Assembly: GCF_000717915.1 (NCBI RefSeq)
Contig: NZ_JOCX01000003.1
Span: 372,001 to 436,000 of the forward strand
Reading direction: 5' to 3'
Length of the DNA: 64,000 nucleotides
Origin: Streptomyces sp. NRRL S-244
Lineage (GTDB): Bacteria; Actinomycetota; Actinomycetes; Streptomycetales; Streptomycetaceae
Part shown: piece after piece, positions 25,281-32,998 of the stretch
How positions within the stretch are numbered: position 1 is the first letter of the stretch
Layout: every line of letters begins with the position of its first letter
Position numbers and translations under genes: made by a program
The notes under the pieces: generated by a model
The model's database searches: none
Told to the model about the DNA's origin: nothing
What the model saw: the letters and a program-made list of their open reading frames with translations, nothing else

Positions 25281-26374
25281 CAGGCGCTCCTGGATTCGGT
25301 GGCGCCGGCGCGGCGGGCGAGCAGGTCGGTGAGGATGTCCCGGGAGCGGTGGGCGAGGACGCTGATGAGGGAGTCCGCGATGCCGTGCGTCTCCTCGTTG
25401 ACGCCCTGGAGGTAGACGGCGCCCCAGGCCGACTCGCCGAGCTCCACCCGGTGGGCCCGGCTGACCTCGACCTCGTCGACGCCGACGCGCGCCGCCAGCT
25501 CCCGTACGAGGGCGGGCTTGCGCGGGTCGTAGCCGGTGCCGAGGAGTACGAGGTCGCAGCGCAGGGGCTCGGTCTTGCCGTGCGCCCTGACTTCTGCCGG
25601 ACTGTCGTAGAACTCGTCCACGAAGGAGGGGAAGAACAATTCGTTCACGAACTTGCTCGTCTGGTAGGTCTGCAGGCCGATCGACCGCACCAGCATCGTC
25701 ACCCGGCTCTGCGGAAGGTTCTCGTGCAGCGCGTAGAACATCTCCGCCGCGCTCTGCGCCCCGCCGACCACCACGGCCCGCACCGGCTCGTCCCGTGAAA
25801 TCCCCGCGATCCGGGTCCGGTACTGCGCACTGTGGATCAGCCGGTCGTCCGGAAGACCGGAGAACACTTCCGGTACGCGCGGATCGCGGCCGCCGCCGAC
25901 GACGAGGTCCCGGCAGCGGATCTCGTCCCCGTCGGTCAGCAGCACGCTCCACCCGGACACCGAACCGTCCGCCCCGCACACCGGATCCACCTGCGCCGCC
26001 CGCGCGCCGTAGCGGATCTCCACCCGCTCCAACGACTTCGCGACCCACTGGAGATAGTCCGAGAACTCCCACCGGAACGGGTGGAAGGTTCCCAGGTTCA
26101 CGAACTCGTCCAACCGCCCCTGCTCGTGGAGGAAATTGAGGAACGTGAACCTGCTCGACGGATTCCGCAACGTCACCAGGTCCTTCAGGAAGGACACCTG
26201 GCTGCGCGCCCACGGCATCAGCAGATCGCGCTGCCATGTGACGTCCGGACTCTGCTCCAACAACAGGGTTCCGTCCGCCAATTCGGCCGAACCCGACTCC
26301 TCGATGGCCACTGCGAGCGCCAAATTCGCCGGACCGGCACCGATCGCCAGAACACCGACCTCCCGAACAGCCAC
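25280..26374 (-). CDS. SidA/PvdA-like amino-acid N-monooxygenase, copy B, with larger internal deletion
   Basis: 364 residues from GTG 26374 with GAGGGGGAAG upstream; first gene of the operon. About nine residues in ten are identical to copy A, including the FAD motif GAGPAN, the NADPH motif GGAQSAAE, FLKDLVTL and KFVNELFFP. It carries the same roughly 60-residue family gap. It also lacks ten more residues: where copy A has QVLDEMRLTNY it has a single His, so the substrate-contacting Asn of TNY is gone. It may be inactive, altered in specificity, or act together with copy A. The frame is intact and the gene leads the operon, which argues against simple decay. Confidence 0.82.
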   Translation of the reverse strand: MAVREVGVLAIGAGPANLALAVAIEESGSAELADGTLLLEQSPDVTWQRDLLMPWARSQVSFLKDLVTLRNPSSRFTFLNFLHEQGRLDEFVNLGTFHPFRWEFSDYLQWVAKSLERVEIRYGARAAQVDPVCGADGSVSGWSVLLTDGDEIRCRDLVVGGGRDPRVPEVFSGLPDDRLIHSAQYRTRIAGISRDEPVRAVVVGGAQSAAEMFYALHENLPQSRVTMLVRSIGLQTYQTSKFVNELFFPSFVDEFYDSPAEVRAHGKTEPLRCDLVLLGTGYDPRKPALVRELAARVGVDEVEVSRAHRVELGESAWGAVYLQGVNEETHGIADSLISVLAHRSRDILTDLLARRAGATESRSA

Positions 26375-26421
26375 ACTTCCCCCTCGAACGCAGTGATCCC
26401 AGTCGCGGACAGGCAGTTGCG

Positions 26422-26427
26422 AGGCTA
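26422..26427 (-). promoter_or_regulatory. Possible -10 element of the main operon
   Basis: On the minus strand TAGCCT at 26427-26422 lies about 50 bases upstream of the operon's first start. No good -35 is present at the expected distance, and the palindromes at 26438-26480 occupy that position. This would fit an activator-dependent promoter. It is a weak call. Confidence 0.3.
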
Positions 26428-26437
26428 GATTTCCGCC

Positions 26438-26480
26438 GTTCCCGAGAGATAGGGGAACTTGTCCCGTCGAGCGGGGAATC
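26438..26480. promoter_or_regulatory. Tandem palindromes upstream of the main operon, matching those before the cupin
   Basis: Site 1 is GTTCCC-N9-GGGAAC (26438-26458), immediately followed by TTGTCCC-N8-GGGAATC (26459-26480). Site 1 has the same arm length and spacer length as ATTCCC-N9-GGGAAT at 12401, and both are followed by TTGT-CCC. They lie 64-106 bases upstream of the N-monooxygenase copy B start. A shared pathway regulator is inferred. Confidence 0.6.
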
Positions 26481-26520
26481 TGGGTGGGGAAGGGGTGAGC
26501 GGGGAGACCGGGGTGTCGGG

Positions 26521-27987
26521 TCAGGCCACCGGCGCGGGATCACTCCCCGTCGCGGTACGGGAGCCGGCCGGCGCGGCGCCCGTGGCCTCCGCCCGCTCCA
26601 TGGAGTCCAACCGCCGCAGAGCGGTCCGCCGCTGGACGAGCGAGACCCCCGCGACGGCCGCCCCGAGCACCAGCCAGCCCGCCGGCCCGGCCGCCATCAC
26701 CACGCCGGTCAGCAGCAGTGGCCCGGCCGACTTCTGGATGGACTGGGACATGCCCGCCACCCCCAGGTACGAGGCCCTCGCCTCCCGGGGTGCGAGGGAG
26801 ACGGCCAGCTCCCAGGAGCCCACCGAGCGCAGCAGCTCCGCGGCCGTGGCCAGCACGGCGGCGGCCAGCAGGGCGATCGAGGCGGCCCAGGCCCCGTGTT
26901 CGGGGGTGAGGGCCAGGAGCGTGCAGCATCCGAGCAGGGTCAGCCCGTACAGCCGGGCCGCTCCGGCGGCCTGGCGCGGCCGCCGGACCCTCGCCGACAC
27001 GGTCATCTGGAGGGCGACGACGAGCACGGTGTTGACGAAGAGGAAGGCCGGGACCACGGCGTGCGGGGCGTCGGTGTGCCCGACCAGCCACAGCGGCAGC
27101 CCGACCCCCAGGATCGAGTCGTCCAGGCACAGCGGGATGTCGAGGAGGACGAACCGGAGGTAGCCGCGGTCCCGCCACGGGTTCGCGACGCCCGGGCGGC
27201 CCGCTTCGGGCATGTCCGCGCGCTCCGCGGCGCCCGCCCGGTCCCCGCTCCCGAGCCCTTGCCCGAGCCCTTGCCCGGCCCCGTCCCCGTCTCCGGCCCC
27301 GTGTCCGTGCCGCTGTTCCCGGGTACGCCACACCAGCGCCGCGGCCAGGACGAACGACAGCGCGTTGCCGAGGATCAGGACCTGGTACGCCCCGCGCGTG
27401 CCCACCGCGAGGCCGATGGCGGCGAGTCCCGCGCCGAGCGCGTACCCGGCGTTCGCCACGCTGCGCGACAGCGCCTGGTACGTGCCGCGCTGCTCGCCCG
27501 CCGCCCGCGTGGCGAAGAGCATCTCCAGCATCTTGGCCGCCCGGTCGCCGAGCGAGGTGACGGCGACCACGAGCAGCAGCACCTCGAAGCGGGTGAACAC
27601 GAGCAGCGCGCAGATCGCGGCCAGGCGCAGCAGGTGACAGCCGATCAGCAGCGTGCGTACGGGGAACCGGGCGGCCAGATGGCCCGCCAGCGGCGAGCCC
27701 GCGATGCCCGCCACACCCGCCGCGCCCAGCAGCAGGCCCAGCTGCCGCCCGTCCAGGCCGACCACGAAGGTGAAGAACAGGACGCAGGAGGCGGCCCACA
27801 CCCCGGTCCCGGTGCGGTCCAGCAGCTGGGCGAAGAGCATGATCCGGGCGTCCCGCCCGCCGGGCGGACGGCGCAACTGCGCCAGCAGCCCGGTCCCGCC
27901 GTTCCGGACCCCCCGAGCCCCCCGGTCCCCCCGGTCCTCCCGCTCCCCCCGGTCCTTCCGCTTGCCCATGCCGCGCCGCCAGGTCAT
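26521..27987 (-). CDS. MFS transporter
   Basis: About 488 residues. ATG 27987 is preferred because CGGAGG lies seven bases upstream. A charged Arg/Asp/Gly-rich N-terminus is followed by about twelve hydrophobic segments, with FVVGLDGRQLGLLLGAAGVAGIAGSPLAGHLAARF typical of drug/MFS exporters of the MdtH/enterobactin-exporter type. A Gly/Asp-rich central loop separates the halves. It is on the same strand as the hydrazine-type operon and ends 146 bases before it. It may be a second exporter or unrelated. The paired palindromes at 28015-28073 lie just upstream and probably control it. Confidence 0.82.
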   Translation of the reverse strand: MTWRRGMGKRKDRGEREDRGDRGARGVRNGGTGLLAQLRRPPGGRDARIMLFAQLLDRTGTGVWAASCVLFFTFVVGLDGRQLGLLLGAAGVAGIAGSPLAGHLAARFPVRTLLIGCHLLRLAAICALLVFTRFEVLLLVVAVTSLGDRAAKMLEMLFATRAAGEQRGTYQALSRSVANAGYALGAGLAAIGLAVGTRGAYQVLILGNALSFVLAAALVWRTREQRHGHGAGDGDGAGQGLGQGLGSGDRAGAAERADMPEAGRPGVANPWRDRGYLRFVLLDIPLCLDDSILGVGLPLWLVGHTDAPHAVVPAFLFVNTVLVVALQMTVSARVRRPRQAAGAARLYGLTLLGCCTLLALTPEHGAWAASIALLAAAVLATAAELLRSVGSWELAVSLAPREARASYLGVAGMSQSIQKSAGPLLLTGVVMAAGPAGWLVLGAAVAGVSLVQRRTALRRLDSMERAEATGAAPAGSRTATGSDPAPVA

Positions 27988-28014
27988 TCCGGGCCTCCGC
28001 ATCCCCCGCCAAAG

Positions 28015-28032
28015 TATCTCGATGTCGAGATA
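28015..28032. promoter_or_regulatory. Palindromic operator TATCTCGATGTCGAGATA
   Basis: Perfect inverted repeat with 8-base arms and a 2-base centre, in the divergent region between the MFS gene (minus) and the DUF1992 gene (plus). The shape resembles MarR-type operators. Its centre is 42 bases from that of the next palindrome, four helical turns. Confidence 0.6.
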
Positions 28033-28057
28033 CCTCGCGGTAGCCTGCCCGAAATCA

Positions 28058-28073
28058 ATCTTGACGTCAAGAT
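28058..28073. promoter_or_regulatory. Palindromic operator ATCTTGACGTCAAGAT
   Basis: Perfect 16-base palindrome sharing the pattern ATCTYGA..TCRAGAT with the site at 28015. No MarR-type gene is adjacent, so the regulator must be encoded elsewhere. Confidence 0.6.
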
Positions 28074-28125
28074 AAATCCGCGGCCCCCGCCACATAGGCT
28101 GAGCGCACAGACGAGAGGAGCAGTC

Positions 28126-28527
28126 GTGACCGACCGCAAGCCACCGGGCGTCAGCTTCGAGTCCTGGGTGGACCGGCAGATCAGGGAGGCCGCCGAACGC
28201 GGCGAGTTCGAGCAGCTCCCGGGCTACGGCAAGCCCTTGGCCTCGATCGACGCCCCGTACGACGAGCTGTGGTGGATCAAGGGCAAGATGCACCGCGAGG
28301 GGTTCGCCGCCCTGCCGCCCGCGCTCGCCCTGCGCAAGGAGGCCGAGGACGCCCTGGAGGCGGTCCGCGCCGCCCGCTCGGAGCGCCAGGCGCGGTCCAT
28401 CCTCGCCGCGATCAACGAAAAGATCCGCACGGCCCTGCGCCGCCCGCCGCCGGGACCGCCCCTCCACCTCACCGAATTCGACGTCGACGAGGTGCTCAGG
28501 ACCTGGCGGGAGAGCCGGACCGACTGA
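28126..28527 (+). CDS. DUF1992 (DNAJC28-like conserved domain) protein
   Basis: 133 residues from GTG 28126, preceded by GAGAGGAG. FESWVDRQIREAAERGEFEQLPGYGKPL is the signature of DUF1992, the conserved domain found with DnaJ homologue subfamily C member 28. It is small, charged, cytosolic and probably helical. Function is unknown. It is transcribed away from the MFS gene across a region with two palindromes. Confidence 0.85.
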   Translation: MTDRKPPGVSFESWVDRQIREAAERGEFEQLPGYGKPLASIDAPYDELWWIKGKMHREGFAALPPALALRKEAEDALEAVRAARSERQARSILAAINEKIRTALRRPPPGPPLHLTEFDVDEVLRTWRESRTD

Positions 28528-28605
28528 CGGCGCGCCCCGACGGCGCTCGCGGCTCTCCCGGCTGCGAACCACCGACAGTGCTACAAATGGTCTCGTGACC
28601 CATCC

Positions 28606-31299
28606 TTGCAACCCGTGCCGGGGACGTCGGTGCGGTCACTGAGCCAAAAGCGCCCGCGCAGCGTCGCCCGACAGGTATTCGTCCTTCAGGTGGCGATCGT
28701 GGTGCTGCTCGCCGCCGGTGCGGTACTGGCCCTCGTACTCCAGTCCCGGCACGACGTGGACCGGGAGGCCCGGACCCGCTCGGTGGCGGTCGCGCAGACC
28801 TTCGCCCATTCGCTCGGGCTGCGCCAGGCCCTCCTGACCCCCGACCCCTCCGCGATCCTCCAGCCGCTCACCGAGGTGACGCGCAAGGACGCCGGGGTGG
28901 ACTTCATCGTCGTGATGAACGACCAGGGGATCCGCTACACCCATCCGCTCCCCGACCGCATCGGCAAACAGTTCGTGGGCACCATCGCGCCCTCACTGGC
29001 CGGCCAGGTGTACACCGAGAGCGTGAAGGGACCCCTGGGCCAGGAGATCCAGGCCGTGGTGCCCGTCTTCGCCGACCCCTACAAGGACGGCGGCCCGGTC
29101 GTGGCCCTGGTGTCGGCCGGCCTCACGGTGAAGAACGTCACCGGTGTGTTCCAGCGGCAGCTGCCCCTCATCCTCGGCACCAGCGCGGCCGGCCTCGCCC
29201 TGGCCACCGCCGGCGCCGCGCTGATCAGCCGGCGCCTGCGCCGCCAGACCCGCGGGCTCGGCCCCCTCGAGATGACCCGCATGTACGAGCACCACGACGC
29301 GGTGCTGCACTCCGTACGCGAAGGGGTGCTGATCACCGACGGCAGCGGCCGGCTCCTCCTCGCCAACGACGAGGCGAAACGTCTGCTCAGGCTGCCGCCC
29401 GATGCCGAGGGACAGCACATCCGGGAGCTGTCGGGGCTCGACAAGCAGATGGCCGACCTCCTGCTGTCCGGCCGGGAGGCCACCGACGAGGTGCACGAGG
29501 CCGGGGACCGGCTGCTGGTCGTCAACCAGCGTCCGACCCGTACCCGCGGCAGGTCCGAGGGCACGGCCGTCACCATCCGGGACTCCACCGAGATGCAGGT
29601 GCTCAGCACCCGGGCCGAGGCGGCCCGCAAACGGCTCCGGCTGCTGTACGACGCGGGGGTCGGCGTCGGTACCACCCTGGACGTGGAGCAGACGGCCCAG
29701 GAGCTCGCGGACGTGGCCGTACCGCGCTTCGCGGACTACGTCACCGTCGACCTGGCGGAACAGGTCCTCCTCGGCGACGAGCCCACCGCGGTCAAGGCCG
29801 ACCTGCGGCGCACCGGGGTCAGCGGCATCCGGGACGACGTCCCGCTCTACCCGCGCGGCCGGCTGATCGACTTCGTGCCCTCCACGCCGCAGGCGCGCGG
29901 GCTCAACAGCGGCCGCGCCGAGATGGTGACCGATCTGGCCGACGCTCCGGGGTGGCACGCGCAGGACCCGCCCCGGGCCCGGGCCATCGTCGAGTTCGGC
30001 GTGCACTCCCTGATCACTGCTCCGGTCAAAGCCCGTGGGGTCGTCCTCGGTCTGGTCAACTTCTGGCGCTCCGAGAAGGAGCCCTTCGACGAGGAGGACC
30101 TGTCGCTGGCGGAGGAGCTCGTCGCCCGCGCCGGGGTCAGCATCGACAACGCGCGCCGCTACACGCGCGAGCACGCCCTGGCCGTGACCCTCCAGCGCAG
30201 CCTGCTGCCGCGCGATCTGCCCGAGCAGAGCGCCGTGGAGGTGGCGCACTACTACCTGCCCGCGCAGTCGGGGGTGGGCGGCGACTGGTTCGACGTGATC
30301 CCGCTCCCGGGCGCCCGCGTCGCCCTCGTCGTCGGCGACGTCGTCGGGCACGGCCTGCACGCCGCCGCGGCCATGGGCCGGCTCCGTACGGCCGTACTGA
30401 ACTTCTCCTCCCTGGACCTGCCACCCGACGAGCTCCTGGCCCGCCTCGACGACCTCGTCCAGTACATCGACCAGAGCGTGGCGGGCGGCGACGGAGCCGA
30501 GGGCGGCCTGATCGGGGCCACCTGCCTGTACGCCGTGTACGACGCGGTGACCCAGCGCTGCACGGTGGCACGGGCCGGCCACATGCCGCCGGCGGTGGTG
30601 CGCCCGGACGGCACGGTGGAGATCCCGGAGCTGCCCGCGGGCGCGCCGCTGGGGCTCGGCGGGTTCCCCTTCGAGTCGGCGGAGCTGGACCTGAGCGAGG
30701 GCACCCAGCTGGTGCTGTACACCGACGGGCTGATCGAGGACCGGGCCCGCGACATCGACGAGGGGCTCGCACTGCTCCGCTCGGCCCTGGCGCACGCGGA
30801 CCGCAGCCCGGAGGAGACCTGCCGGGAGGTCCTGGCGGAGCTGCTGCCGGTGCGTCCGCGCGACGACGTGGCGCTGCTGGTCGCGCGGACGTCGGCGCTG
30901 CCGGCGGACCGCATCGCCGAGTGGGAGGTCCCGTTCGAGCCGAGTGCGGTCGGGGCCATGCGGGCCGTCGCCATGGAGAAGCTGGAGGAGTGGGGCCTGT
31001 CGGAGCTCACCTTCGGTACGGAGCTGGTGCTGAGCGAGCTGATCACGAACGCGATCCGGCACGGCGCCGAGCCGGTCCGCGTACGGCTCCTGCACGACCG
31101 GGTGCTGACCTGCGAGGTCTTCGACGGCAGCAGCAGCTCGCCGCGGCTGCACTACGCCAAGACCACGGACGAGGGGGGCCGCGGCCTCTTCCTGGTGGCG
31201 CAGCTCAGCCGCCGCTGGGGAGCCCGCTACACGCCGGAGGGCAAGGTCATCTGGTCGGAGCAGTCGCTGCCGGACCCGGAGGAGACCGACCCGGCGTGA
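28606..31299 (+). CDS. Membrane sensor PP2C phosphatase: CitA/DcuS-like sensor, PAS, GAF, SpoIIE, HATPase
   Basis: Up to 897 residues; TTG 28606 is the longest start, with GTG 28615 and GTG 28630 as alternatives. Order: transmembrane helix about 24-46; an extracytoplasmic sensor with RYTHPLPDRIGKQFVG, the motif of CitA/DcuS carboxylate sensors; second helix about 187-210; PAS domain about 225-330 (EGVLITDGSGRLLLAND); GAF about 345-515; SpoIIE/PP2C phosphatase about 530-745 with GGDWFDVIPLPG and VVGDVVGHGLHAA; and an RsbW-like ATPase at the end (ELVLSELITNAIRHG). It probably dephosphorylates an anti-anti-sigma factor in response to an outside ligand. No partner gene is adjacent. Confidence 0.88.
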   Translation: MQPVPGTSVRSLSQKRPRSVARQVFVLQVAIVVLLAAGAVLALVLQSRHDVDREARTRSVAVAQTFAHSLGLRQALLTPDPSAILQPLTEVTRKDAGVDFIVVMNDQGIRYTHPLPDRIGKQFVGTIAPSLAGQVYTESVKGPLGQEIQAVVPVFADPYKDGGPVVALVSAGLTVKNVTGVFQRQLPLILGTSAAGLALATAGAALISRRLRRQTRGLGPLEMTRMYEHHDAVLHSVREGVLITDGSGRLLLANDEAKRLLRLPPDAEGQHIRELSGLDKQMADLLLSGREATDEVHEAGDRLLVVNQRPTRTRGRSEGTAVTIRDSTEMQVLSTRAEAARKRLRLLYDAGVGVGTTLDVEQTAQELADVAVPRFADYVTVDLAEQVLLGDEPTAVKADLRRTGVSGIRDDVPLYPRGRLIDFVPSTPQARGLNSGRAEMVTDLADAPGWHAQDPPRARAIVEFGVHSLITAPVKARGVVLGLVNFWRSEKEPFDEEDLSLAEELVARAGVSIDNARRYTREHALAVTLQRSLLPRDLPEQSAVEVAHYYLPAQSGVGGDWFDVIPLPGARVALVVGDVVGHGLHAAAAMGRLRTAVLNFSSLDLPPDELLARLDDLVQYIDQSVAGGDGAEGGLIGATCLYAVYDAVTQRCTVARAGHMPPAVVRPDGTVEIPELPAGAPLGLGGFPFESAELDLSEGTQLVLYTDGLIEDRARDIDEGLALLRSALAHADRSPEETCREVLAELLPVRPRDDVALLVARTSALPADRIAEWEVPFEPSAVGAMRAVAMEKLEEWGLSELTFGTELVLSELITNAIRHGAEPVRVRLLHDRVLTCEVFDGSSSSPRLHYAKTTDEGGRGLFLVAQLSRRWGARYTPEGKVIWSEQSLPDPEETDPA

Positions 31300-31338
31300 C
31301 CGGGCCCGGCCCCCGGTCCGCCGGACACCCCTTCGGAG

Positions 31339-32043
31339 TCAGGCCAGGTCCAGGAGCTGCTCGTGGAAACCGCCGAATCCGTGCGGCCCGTCGACCAGAT
31401 GGATCTCCAGGATCCAGTGGCAGCGCCACCCGGCCCGGTCGGTGCGGCGCAGCGGGGTGTCGTTGTCCGGAGCGATGTACGACTCCGCCCGGGCGCCGTC
31501 GATCGTCTCGTGCGGGAACTCCCCGACGAGGTGACCGGCGTGCCACCCGCCCAGCGTCCAGCCCGCCTCGGCGGCGAGCCGCTCCACCTGCGCGTACAGC
31601 TGCTTGCCGGTGATGTGCGGGTCGGCGCGGAAGGCGGCGCGCCCCGCCGCGAACACCGTGGCCAGGTCCTCCCTCAGCCGGTGCTTGACGGGGTCCGCCC
31701 CGAAGACGAAGGTGCGGCCGAAGTCCGCCTCGTACTCCTCGAAGATCGGACCGAAGTCGGCGAACGCGATGTCGTCCTCGCCGATGACCCGGTCCGGCGG
31801 GTTCTCCCGGTACGGGAGCAAGGTGTTCGGGCCGGAGCGGACGATCCGCTTGTGCCAGTGCTTCGTGGTCCCGAACATCTCGTTGGCCAGGTCCCGGATC
31901 CGGTCGCTGACCTCCCGCTCCGCGGCGCCGGGCGCCACCAGCCCGCGCGCCTCGATCTCGGCGAACAGGGCCTCGGCCTTGCGCTGGGCCTCGACCAGAC
32001 CCAGGACGCGCAGTTGTTCGTCCATACGGTCAGGTACCTCCAT
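31339..32043 (-). CDS. M24-family metallopeptidase-like (pita-bread) protein
   Basis: 234 residues from ATG 32043 with GAGGAG seven bases upstream; ATG 32025 is an alternative with GGAGGT. IAFADFGPIFEEYEADFGRTF contains the two metal-binding Asp residues of the M24 fold, and GWHAGHLVGEFPHE the His. The later Glu appears in WILEIHLVDG. The N-terminal creatinase domain is absent, so this is a catalytic-domain-only protein, perhaps an aminopeptidase- or hydrolase-like enzyme. Its start overlaps the end of the methyltransferase gene, indicating one operon. Confidence 0.78.
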   Translation of the reverse strand: MEVPDRMDEQLRVLGLVEAQRKAEALFAEIEARGLVAPGAAEREVSDRIRDLANEMFGTTKHWHKRIVRSGPNTLLPYRENPPDRVIGEDDIAFADFGPIFEEYEADFGRTFVFGADPVKHRLREDLATVFAAGRAAFRADPHITGKQLYAQVERLAAEAGWTLGGWHAGHLVGEFPHETIDGARAESYIAPDNDTPLRRTDRAGWRCHWILEIHLVDGPHGFGGFHEQLLDLA

Positions 32044-32842
32044 CGTGGTGCTCCTCTGTCCGGTGCTCGGGTATCGCGCGCACGATGACGAGCGACCCCT
32101 CGTAGAACGGCCGGCTGCGCAGGTGGCCGAAGCGCTCGTCCCAGGCACCGGAGTCGAGGTCGTCCCGCAGCCGGGTGGTGAACCGCTCGCGCACTCCGTC
32201 GTCGACGAAGCTCCAGGCGGAGCAGGCCTGCCGGGCCGCGGGGTCCAGCAGCATCTCGGGGCGGCCGTAGTAGGCCTCGTTGAACCCGTCGGTGCAGTCC
32301 AGCGGGATCGGTACGGTCCGCACCGTCCCGGTGCCGCCGAGGGCCGCTGCCATCTTCTCGAGCGGCGGGTAGCGGCGGGCCTCGGTGTCGAGGACCTCGG
32401 GGGCGTACTCGTACAGCCAGAAGTCGCGTACGCGGTCGGGGTCGCAGGTCAGCACGACCGCCGGGCCGCGGGTCACCCGGCGCATCTCGCGCAGGCCCGC
32501 CTCGACGTCGCTCCACTGGTGCACGCTGAACAGGGTCATCGCCCCGTCGAACTCCCCGTCCGCGAACGGCAGGTCCTCCGCGACGGCGTCCACCGCCCGC
32601 GGCAGGGCCTCCGAGCGCTGGGCCCGCATCGACCGGGAGGGCTCCACGGGAGTCACCGCGGTGGCGGCGGACTCGTACGATCCGGACCCGGCGCCGATGT
32701 TGACCACGGTGCGGGCCCCTTCGAGCGCGTCGGCGATGACGCGGGCAATGCGGGGGTCGGGGCGGCGGAAGTCCGCGTAGCCGGAGCCGATGGCGCCGTA
32801 GTCGACATCGCCTGCGCTGCCGTCCCAGCTGCGTACATCCAT
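32030..32842 (-). CDS. Class I SAM-dependent methyltransferase
   Basis: 270 residues from ATG 32842. VVNIGAGSGSYE (about 46-57) is motif I that binds SAM. AEDLPFADGEFDGAMTLFSVHQW is the acidic and post-I region, and VLTCDPDRVRDFWLYEY follows as in the UbiE/arsenite-methyltransferase-like group of small-molecule methyltransferases. It is cytosolic with unknown substrate. The gene overlaps the M24 gene by 14 bases and is its upstream operon partner. Confidence 0.87.
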   Translation of the reverse strand: MDVRSWDGSAGDVDYGAIGSGYADFRRPDPRIARVIADALEGARTVVNIGAGSGSYESAATAVTPVEPSRSMRAQRSEALPRAVDAVAEDLPFADGEFDGAMTLFSVHQWSDVEAGLREMRRVTRGPAVVLTCDPDRVRDFWLYEYAPEVLDTEARRYPPLEKMAAALGGTGTVRTVPIPLDCTDGFNEAYYGRPEMLLDPAARQACSAWSFVDDGVRERFTTRLRDDLDSGAWDERFGHLRSRPFYEGSLVIVRAIPEHRTEEHHDGGT

Positions 32843-32998
32843 GGATCCATACCTCGCCTCGTGAGCAGGAGTCGGGAGCGTTGCCGCCCGGGCGGTGGCC
32901 TCCCCCATAGTGCATCTGCAAGGTCACTCACGTAAATCGGTTGGCAGATGCCTGGCAAAACAAACAAGAGCCCCGCACATGTGGACATGGAGATCTGC

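Noticed and set aside
18904..26374. The duplicated N-monooxygenase genes as ends of a composite transposon
   Set aside because: No transposase, no target-site duplication and no inverted ends; the repeats are the genes themselves.
25280..26374. N-monooxygenase copy B as a pseudogene
   Set aside because: The deletion is in frame, the ribosome-binding site is good, and it is the first gene of a coupled operon. Loss of function is possible but not shown.
31300..31338. GACCGGG/CCCGGTC hairpin after the sensor phosphatase gene as a terminator
   Set aside because: Short G/C stem without a tail in DNA where such hairpins are common; not strong enough to list.
32843..32998. Relatively AT-rich gap between the methyltransferase and carbonic anhydrase genes as a small RNA or tRNA gene
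   Set aside because: No cloverleaf, terminator or conserved stem could be drawn; probably just the methyltransferase promoter region.
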